Assembly: GCF_002646595.1 (NCBI RefSeq) | Contig: NZ_PDUD01000012.1 | Location: 31,034-95,033 of the forward strand | Reading direction: 5' to 3' | DNA from: Flavilitoribacter nigricans DSM 23189 = NBRC 102662 | Lineage (GTDB): Bacteria > Bacteroidota > Bacteroidia > Chitinophagales > Saprospiraceae | Length of the DNA stretch: 64,000 nucleotides | In this document: positions 59,369-64,000 of the stretch, piece after piece | Layout of the letters: each line of letters opens with the position of its first letter | Position numbering within the stretch: position 1 is the stretch's first letter | The notes under the pieces: generated by a model | What the model was told of the DNA's origin: nothing | Seen by the model: the letters and a program-made list of their open reading frames with translations, nothing else | The model's database searches: none | Program-made: the position numbers and the translations under genes

Positions 59369-61333
59369 ATGGTAAAATTTTCCTTATTCCCAATAGTTGC
59401 GCTCCTATCTACAACCGTAATACATGCTCAGCCCGAAACCGCTGACAGTCTGATCAATATTTGGAAGGATGAGCAGCAGATACCTTCTTTGCGGTACCAG
59501 GCACTTTATCAGTTTTTTCAAGATCACTACTACATTAAGCCGAAAAGACTGGATACCCTGGCCGTACAGTTGGAAACCTCGGCTGGTATAGACATCAATA
59601 CCCGGCATAGCGGTGCCCTGCTTTTAAAAGCTACTGCCGCGCACTCCCGGGATTCCGTGCTCAGATCTATTGAACTGTTGGCACGGGCGCTGGATGATTA
59701 TGCCGACCGATCGATCATTACTTTCCACATTAATCAGCAAATTATCCGATCCCAGAACGATCTGGGGAATATAGATGGGGCGATACCTTATGCGCTGGAT
59801 AATCTTATACTGGCCTACTTCCTCAAAGAGGAATATCCTCTTCAAGAAGTTATCGCCCTGAATACCATCGGCTACCTGTACGACAAAATGGGATATACGG
59901 AGAAAGCGTTGGGATACCTGAACGATGCGCTAAAAGTCGTCAGTGAGCACGAAGCCATTCCGCCGGTAGCAGCCATCGGTCCCAAAACCAATATCTGCCG
60001 GATATACACCCGGACACATCGCTTTCCCGAAGCCGAAATGAATTGTAAGGAAAGTATTGATCTGGCTAATCAGTACGGCCGATCCTTCCCTCTTACCAAT
60101 CTGTACGGCATGCTGATCGATATTTACCTGCAGGAGGGTAAAATTGAAGACGCAAAAGCCCTAATTCCCAGACTGAAAGCATCCTCCATACGGGTAGAAA
60201 GTGTATACAATGAACTTATTTCGCTCAAATGGGAGGGGCAGGTAGCGCTGCGGGAAGGGCGGTCGCGGGAAGCCATCTCAATTTGCCGGGAGGGATTTGA
60301 CCTGGCGCACACCCATCACTATTTTGAACTTTTCCGGGATATGTGCGACTGCCTGGTCCAATCTTACCGAGAGGAAGATCAACTGGATCAGGTCGTTTAT
60401 TACCTCAGTCAGCGCATTGCCATAGCAGATTCTCTGGAAAACGTTCTGATGGCTAGTAAACTGGCCAGCTTCGAGGGGCGGATGAAGCAGCAGGAAGAAC
60501 AGATAGCGCGGGAAAAGAACTACAGGCAGGAAGCTTTCCGGGCCCGGAGAAATCAGAATATTGCGATGGCCGCGCTATTGGTGATCGCCTTTTTACTGCT
60601 CATCTTTTTTTCCGAATTCCGGGCGAGAAAACGCATGTCCCTGGTGAACGACAAACTGCGGAAACTCCACCAGAAAGCGGATCTGTTACTGAAAAGCCTT
60701 TCCCACGATATTTTATCCAATCTCGACTACATCCTTTCCACGGGAAGCGTGATGGTTGAGCAGGATGCTTCACCAAAAAACCTGGGTCATTTCTACGAAA
60801 CTACAACCGAATCTGTCCGCCGGATCAAGCACTACTGCCTGGGACTACTCCATTCTTTTCGAGACAAACCGGAAGCATCCCTTGTGGAAGATACGGATGC
60901 CAATGAGATCCTGAATGAAATTTTGGCCCAACTGGACTCGGTAATCCGTTTCTACGGCATCGAGGTCGAACGAACTACGCTGCCTCTCCTGCCGGTGGAA
61001 AGAGCCGAACTGTCCATCATTTTTTACAACCTGCTGGATAATGCGATCCAGGTGATCAAAAACCGGAAGCCGGGACGAATAGCGGTAATTACGCAATCCG
61101 AAGTCCACTACGACCGGCCGGAAAAAATTTGGCGGATCGGGATCATGGACAATGGACCGGGAGTCAGAGATTCTGAAAAAATTGCTGTTTTTGAAATGTG
61201 GAATAGCACCAAAGCGGGAGGCGGTTTGGGGCTTTGGCTGGTTTCCAATATTATGGAAAGGCGAAATGGAGAGGTCTGGATCGAAGATAACGACTGGGGC
61301 GGCGCGACTTTCTGGTTCTCGTTTAAGGTATAA
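59369..61333 (+). CDS. TPR-containing sensor histidine kinase
   Basis: 654 aa. Sec signal MVKFSLFPIVALLSTTVIHAQ; TPR-like repeats at about 30-375 (NTIGYLYDKMGYTEKALGYLNDALKV is a clear one); TM at about 395-417; coiled coil; then a kinase core with the probable phosphorylated H446 in KSLSHDILSNLDYILS and HATPase_c with IIFYNLLDNAIQVIKNRKPG, IMDNGPGVRDSEK and GGGLGLWLVSNIMERRNG. No regulator is adjacent; the LytTR regulator 1.8 kb upstream is the nearest intact one. Confidence 0.92.
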   Translation: MVKFSLFPIVALLSTTVIHAQPETADSLINIWKDEQQIPSLRYQALYQFFQDHYYIKPKRLDTLAVQLETSAGIDINTRHSGALLLKATAAHSRDSVLRSIELLARALDDYADRSIITFHINQQIIRSQNDLGNIDGAIPYALDNLILAYFLKEEYPLQEVIALNTIGYLYDKMGYTEKALGYLNDALKVVSEHEAIPPVAAIGPKTNICRIYTRTHRFPEAEMNCKESIDLANQYGRSFPLTNLYGMLIDIYLQEGKIEDAKALIPRLKASSIRVESVYNELISLKWEGQVALREGRSREAISICREGFDLAHTHHYFELFRDMCDCLVQSYREEDQLDQVVYYLSQRIAIADSLENVLMASKLASFEGRMKQQEEQIAREKNYRQEAFRARRNQNIAMAALLVIAFLLLIFFSEFRARKRMSLVNDKLRKLHQKADLLLKSLSHDILSNLDYILSTGSVMVEQDASPKNLGHFYETTTESVRRIKHYCLGLLHSFRDKPEASLVEDTDANEILNEILAQLDSVIRFYGIEVERTTLPLLPVERAELSIIFYNLLDNAIQVIKNRKPGRIAVITQSEVHYDRPEKIWRIGIMDNGPGVRDSEKIAVFEMWNSTKAGGGLGLWLVSNIMERRNGEVWIEDNDWGGATFWFSFKV

Positions 61334-61400
61334 TAGATTTTTAGTAAAATAAAAGAGGCGCATTAAAGTTTCGGGCGCTGCGGTGTTTATGTGCAATTCA

Positions 61401-61739
61401 CTTAGCTCGACTTTAGCATTTTAAGCAGCCTTGGAAATGAGCGCTAGCAAATGCTCAGTAAAGCCATTACCTAATTTATATACAGGCGGTTTGGATCGAA
61501 TGTTTGAAAATGTATTGGAGACCAGGTTTACCTTCGAACCGGGGCAGTAACATCCAAAAAAGCCGGGTATCTCCAGGGCGATGCCCTTATAGCCGTCAGC
61601 GGCGTAGCTGCGAAAATATTTGTAGATCCATTATGGATTTTGCAGCGAAGGGCGTAGCCCTGGCCATTCGATTGCCCAGAACGCACCTTTTTCTCATTAT
61701 TGATTGAACCAAACATAAAAATGCTAAAGTCGAGCTAAG
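61401..61739. mobile_element. MITE-like element, copy 2 (339 bp)
   Basis: Perfect 22-bp terminal inverted repeats: left 61401-61422 (CTTAGCTCGACTTTAGCATT plus TT), right 61718-61739. The interior matches the copy at 40877-41229 in inverted orientation, including GAAGGGCGTAGCCCTGGCCA and CGGCGTAGCTGCGAAAATAT. No ORF longer than about 60 codons, so no transposase. Better preserved than copy 1, hence probably more recent. No clear target-site duplication. Confidence 0.85.
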
Positions 61740-62428
61740 CTGGAGATTGCTATCCGATAGATCTTACACAATTAATATACACTTCCTAAAAAATCACTCC
61801 CCTACTCCAAATCTGGCCTTACATCAGCCTTGATAACGACTTTTTGGATACTGAATTACTTACTGACAATACCCTTTCCCTACTTCAGTATCGATTGCCT
61901 TACCGGATATAAACCGTGCCGGGGACGAGGAACTGAGGGATGATTTCCAAGCAAAACATCGCCATACCTTACCCTCCTAAAATAGGAAAGGTGACCATCC
62001 AAAATTTATCCGGATAGTCCCTTTCCAGCATACAGTAATTTGTAAAAAGGGAAGTACTTCGAGCATCTTTGGCCTTAAAGAGAGAAGTACTTCCTATACA
62101 AACACTATAAACGAGTCGTTTAGGTGTTGGGGTGTTAAAGTGTTGAGGTGTGAATGGGTGAATGTTTTAGATTCGTCTAGTAACCTGTGTCTGCCTAAGA
62201 GGCATTGAAGTGCATTCAAATGAAGTAGAGACAAGCCCATCGACACAAGGCGATTTGAACATTCCTTCAAAATGAAAAAAGTAGGAAAAGAGCAATCCGG
62301 CTGATTCAGGAGAATGCCCCGGCCCTTAAGGCCGGGACAATCCCTTTTGCATATCCGGATCGCTCTCTCCAATGCAATACAAATCGCGTTCAGTACCCGG
62401 GAAAGGAGAACTGAACTTTATCTATCCT
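61740..62428. other. Intergenic region between convergent genes
   Basis: Holds an inverted repeat of self-complementary words GGAAGTACTTC (62050-62060)/GAAGTACTTCC (62084-62094), a G/T-rich word run at 62113-62170 (GGTGTTGGGGTGTTAAAGTG), and a GC hairpin CCCGGCC-CTTAA-GGCCGGG (62318-62336) with CCCTTTT 7 bases later that may terminate plus-strand transcripts. No gene. Confidence 0.55.
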
Positions 62429-64000
62429 CTATTCTATCAGTATCATTTTCTTCGTTGCGGTATACGTGCCGGTAGTCAGCGTATAGTACAGTACGCCGGA
62501 TTTGCCGAGGTCGGCCCGTTTCAACTGTAGTTGGTTGTTGCCGGGAGCAAAAGTGCCACGGATCAGTTTGATCACCCGTCCATCCGCATCGTGGATGCTG
62601 AGCGTTGCCTCCCCTCCTTCCGGCAGGTAGAACCCGATATTGGTAACTTCCCGGAATGGGTTGGGCACGTTCTGATACAGTTCCACGGCTACGCTGGCCA
62701 GGGTGCCGGAATTGAATTCGATACCGACATCCATCAAGCCGTCCTGTAGATCGTATGCTTCCGCTGCGGTAACCCGACTGCTGACGCCCAGGATCTCACT
62801 CAATCGGACATCGGCGCGGGCCCGTATCTCCAGACTAAAGAGGACACTGTCCTCATGGTCGGCATCGATCTCCACTCCCGGTCTGCTCCAACTGTTAGCG
62901 ATCAGTCCGTCCTTCAGATATCTCAGTCCAAAGTGCTCGGCGGTAGCCAGGCCGTACTGGATGTCCGTAACCGAAGCCATCTCCGGATCCAGCTTCAGGG
63001 TCAGTTGGTATCCCTGGATCTTCCGGATATCTGCCGCCCGGAAATCGATCCGGTAGCTGGTGCCGGCCGCCAGTTCCCGATCAGCAACCTGTAGTAAGAA
63101 GCTACCTTTCAGATTCCGTTGTTCGGCCTGCAGCGCATTGGCTTTCGCACTCAGATTCAGGTCACCGATCTTCACGGCAATGAAGTCTTCATCAGCCAGG
63201 CTGGTCTGCAGGTTGTTGACGTTGATCAATTCGGGGAACTCTTCCTGCCAGGGATTTTCCGGATTCGGGAATACATAATCCGCCGGGATGAACCGCCAGC
63301 TGGTGTTGCTCTTGAATTTCAGATCAATATTAAGGATCAGCTTTCTGAGAGCAACCGCATCCATTACGGTAATGCGACCGTCCCGGTTGATATCGGCAGC
63401 GATGCGTTTGTAAGGACTATCCACCGGCTGGATACCCAGTACATGCTTGCTGATCAGGATCAGGTCAAAGGTAGTCACCCCGTTGAGTGGGAAAATATCG
63501 TGTTCCGGCGTAATGGTGTAGTCAAATCCGGTTTCCATACCTTCGAAGAGGTAGTGCCCATCGAACTTGGTCTGCATGGTCTGGAATTGGTTTCCACTCA
63601 ATTCGACCATTACATTTTCTACCGGTGCAGCTTCCTCCGTTTCGATAAAGCCGGCAATAGAAGCCGCTTCGCTATCCGCGCAGCTCACATTGTTATCCTG
63701 GACCAGCACGTACGTCTCACAGAAGTCTCCGTTGCCCAGTCCGTCCCACGCCCAGATCTCCACCAGCAGGCTGGCGTCATCATCACAAGTCAGGGTCAGA
63801 CCTGTTTGGTCAGCGTCAACTTCTTCACCAACGCGGTTGATGGAGTACTTCACTTCACCGGTGCAATCCGTCATCGGGCTGGCGATGAAGTCAGAAGCCC
63901 AGATTGCCATAGCACCTGTGTCATCATCACCGTCGCCGTCTACGTCAGCAGCAGGAATTACCGGCATCAGTTCGATAGCCAGACCGTTGATACAGATCGG
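62429..64000 (-). CDS. T9SS-exported large protein, 3' part (5' end outside window)
   Basis: The frame is open through the right edge, so only the last 523 residues are visible. In order: repeat/HYR-like beta domain with CTGEVKYSINRVG; a CnaB/transthyretin-like module (SIAGFIETEEAAPVENVMVELSG...HYLFEGMETG); a dockerin-like segment with ADINRDGRITVMDAVALRKLIL; a cohesin-like beta-sandwich (SYRIDFRAADIRKIQGYQLTL ... LFSLEIRA); and a C-terminal T9SS type A domain (LYQNVPNPFREVTNIGFYLPEGG ... YTATKKMILIE). Surface-exposed or secreted adhesin-like protein. Confidence 0.92.
   Translation of the reverse strand, partial: PICINGLAIELMPVIPAADVDGDGDDDTGAMAIWASDFIASPMTDCTGEVKYSINRVGEEVDADQTGLTLTCDDDASLLVEIWAWDGLGNGDFCETYVLVQDNNVSCADSEAASIAGFIETEEAAPVENVMVELSGNQFQTMQTKFDGHYLFEGMETGFDYTITPEHDIFPLNGVTTFDLILISKHVLGIQPVDSPYKRIAADINRDGRITVMDAVALRKLILNIDLKFKSNTSWRFIPADYVFPNPENPWQEEFPELINVNNLQTSLADEDFIAVKIGDLNLSAKANALQAEQRNLKGSFLLQVADRELAAGTSYRIDFRAADIRKIQGYQLTLKLDPEMASVTDIQYGLATAEHFGLRYLKDGLIANSWSRPGVEIDADHEDSVLFSLEIRARADVRLSEILGVSSRVTAAEAYDLQDGLMDVGIEFNSGTLASVAVELYQNVPNPFREVTNIGFYLPEGGEATLSIHDADGRVIKLIRGTFAPGNNQLQLKRADLGKSGVLYYTLTTGTYTATKKMILIE

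Noticed and set aside
1..64000. CRISPR arrays, tRNA and rRNA genes
   Set aside because: The tandem repeats found have no spacer structure, and no tRNA-like cloverleaf or rRNA sequence was seen on reading both strands.

Overview
The window looks like a chromosomal piece of a Bacteroidota bacterium, most likely of the Saprospiria (Lewinella-like). This rests on C-terminal type IX secretion (T9SS) sorting domains, many SPII lipoproteins, Bacteroidetes-type promoters (TAnnTTTG with an upstream TTG), TPR-fused sensor kinases, a kinase-receiver-AraC hybrid, WG repeats and DUF6624. I saw no rRNA, tRNA, CRISPR array, intact insertion sequence or prophage. The family-level placement is inference.

0-8.5 kb: an accessory run of small, mostly unrecognised genes, partly AT-rich. 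It includes a WapI-family immunity protein with no toxin beside it, a serine hydrolase lipoprotein, a DinB-like protein and a lone chemoreceptor-type sensor domain. 8.5-14 kb: a 94-bp tandem repeat, a secreted lipoprotein, a cytochrome c/sugar dehydrogenase fusion, MltG, and a short-gene pair that includes a 52-aa membrane protein. 14-31.7 kb: metabolism and stress genes: isocitrate dehydrogenase divergent from a LysR regulator with a shared palindromic operator, an MDR oxidoreductase, an alpha/beta hydrolase, a WG-repeat/DUF6624 lipoprotein pair, an ArsR-SRPBCC-membrane-YdeI operon with a clear autoregulatory operator, an HMA-AraC regulator next to an HMA-MauE protein, an orphan molybdopterin subunit and a di-haem peroxidase.

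32-42.4 kb: a GH28 lipoprotein, a LuxR-type response regulator with its TPR kinase, then three consecutive secreted proteins (LGFP repeats, an unknown two-module protein, an S74/T9SS protein) and a beta-barrel candidate. 42.4-51 kb: GIY-YIG, cardiolipin synthase, HdeD and AI-2E-type membrane proteins separated by long non-coding stretches with repeats, hairpins, terminators and two doubtful small ORFs. 51-61.3 kb: a signalling cluster: a hybrid kinase, a sensor-less kinase, a LytTR regulator, a degenerate receiver and a TPR kinase, again with long palindrome-rich spacers. The right edge holds the C-terminal part of a large T9SS-exported protein.

The most unusual content is non-coding. There are two copies of a 339-353-bp MITE-like element with 22-bp terminal inverted repeats, two inverted copies of a ~110-bp REPIN-like palindromic element, three arrays of a degenerate GGTYGAY heptamer, a dispersed family of G/T-rich intergenic words, and several nested inverted repeats that could encode structured RNAs.
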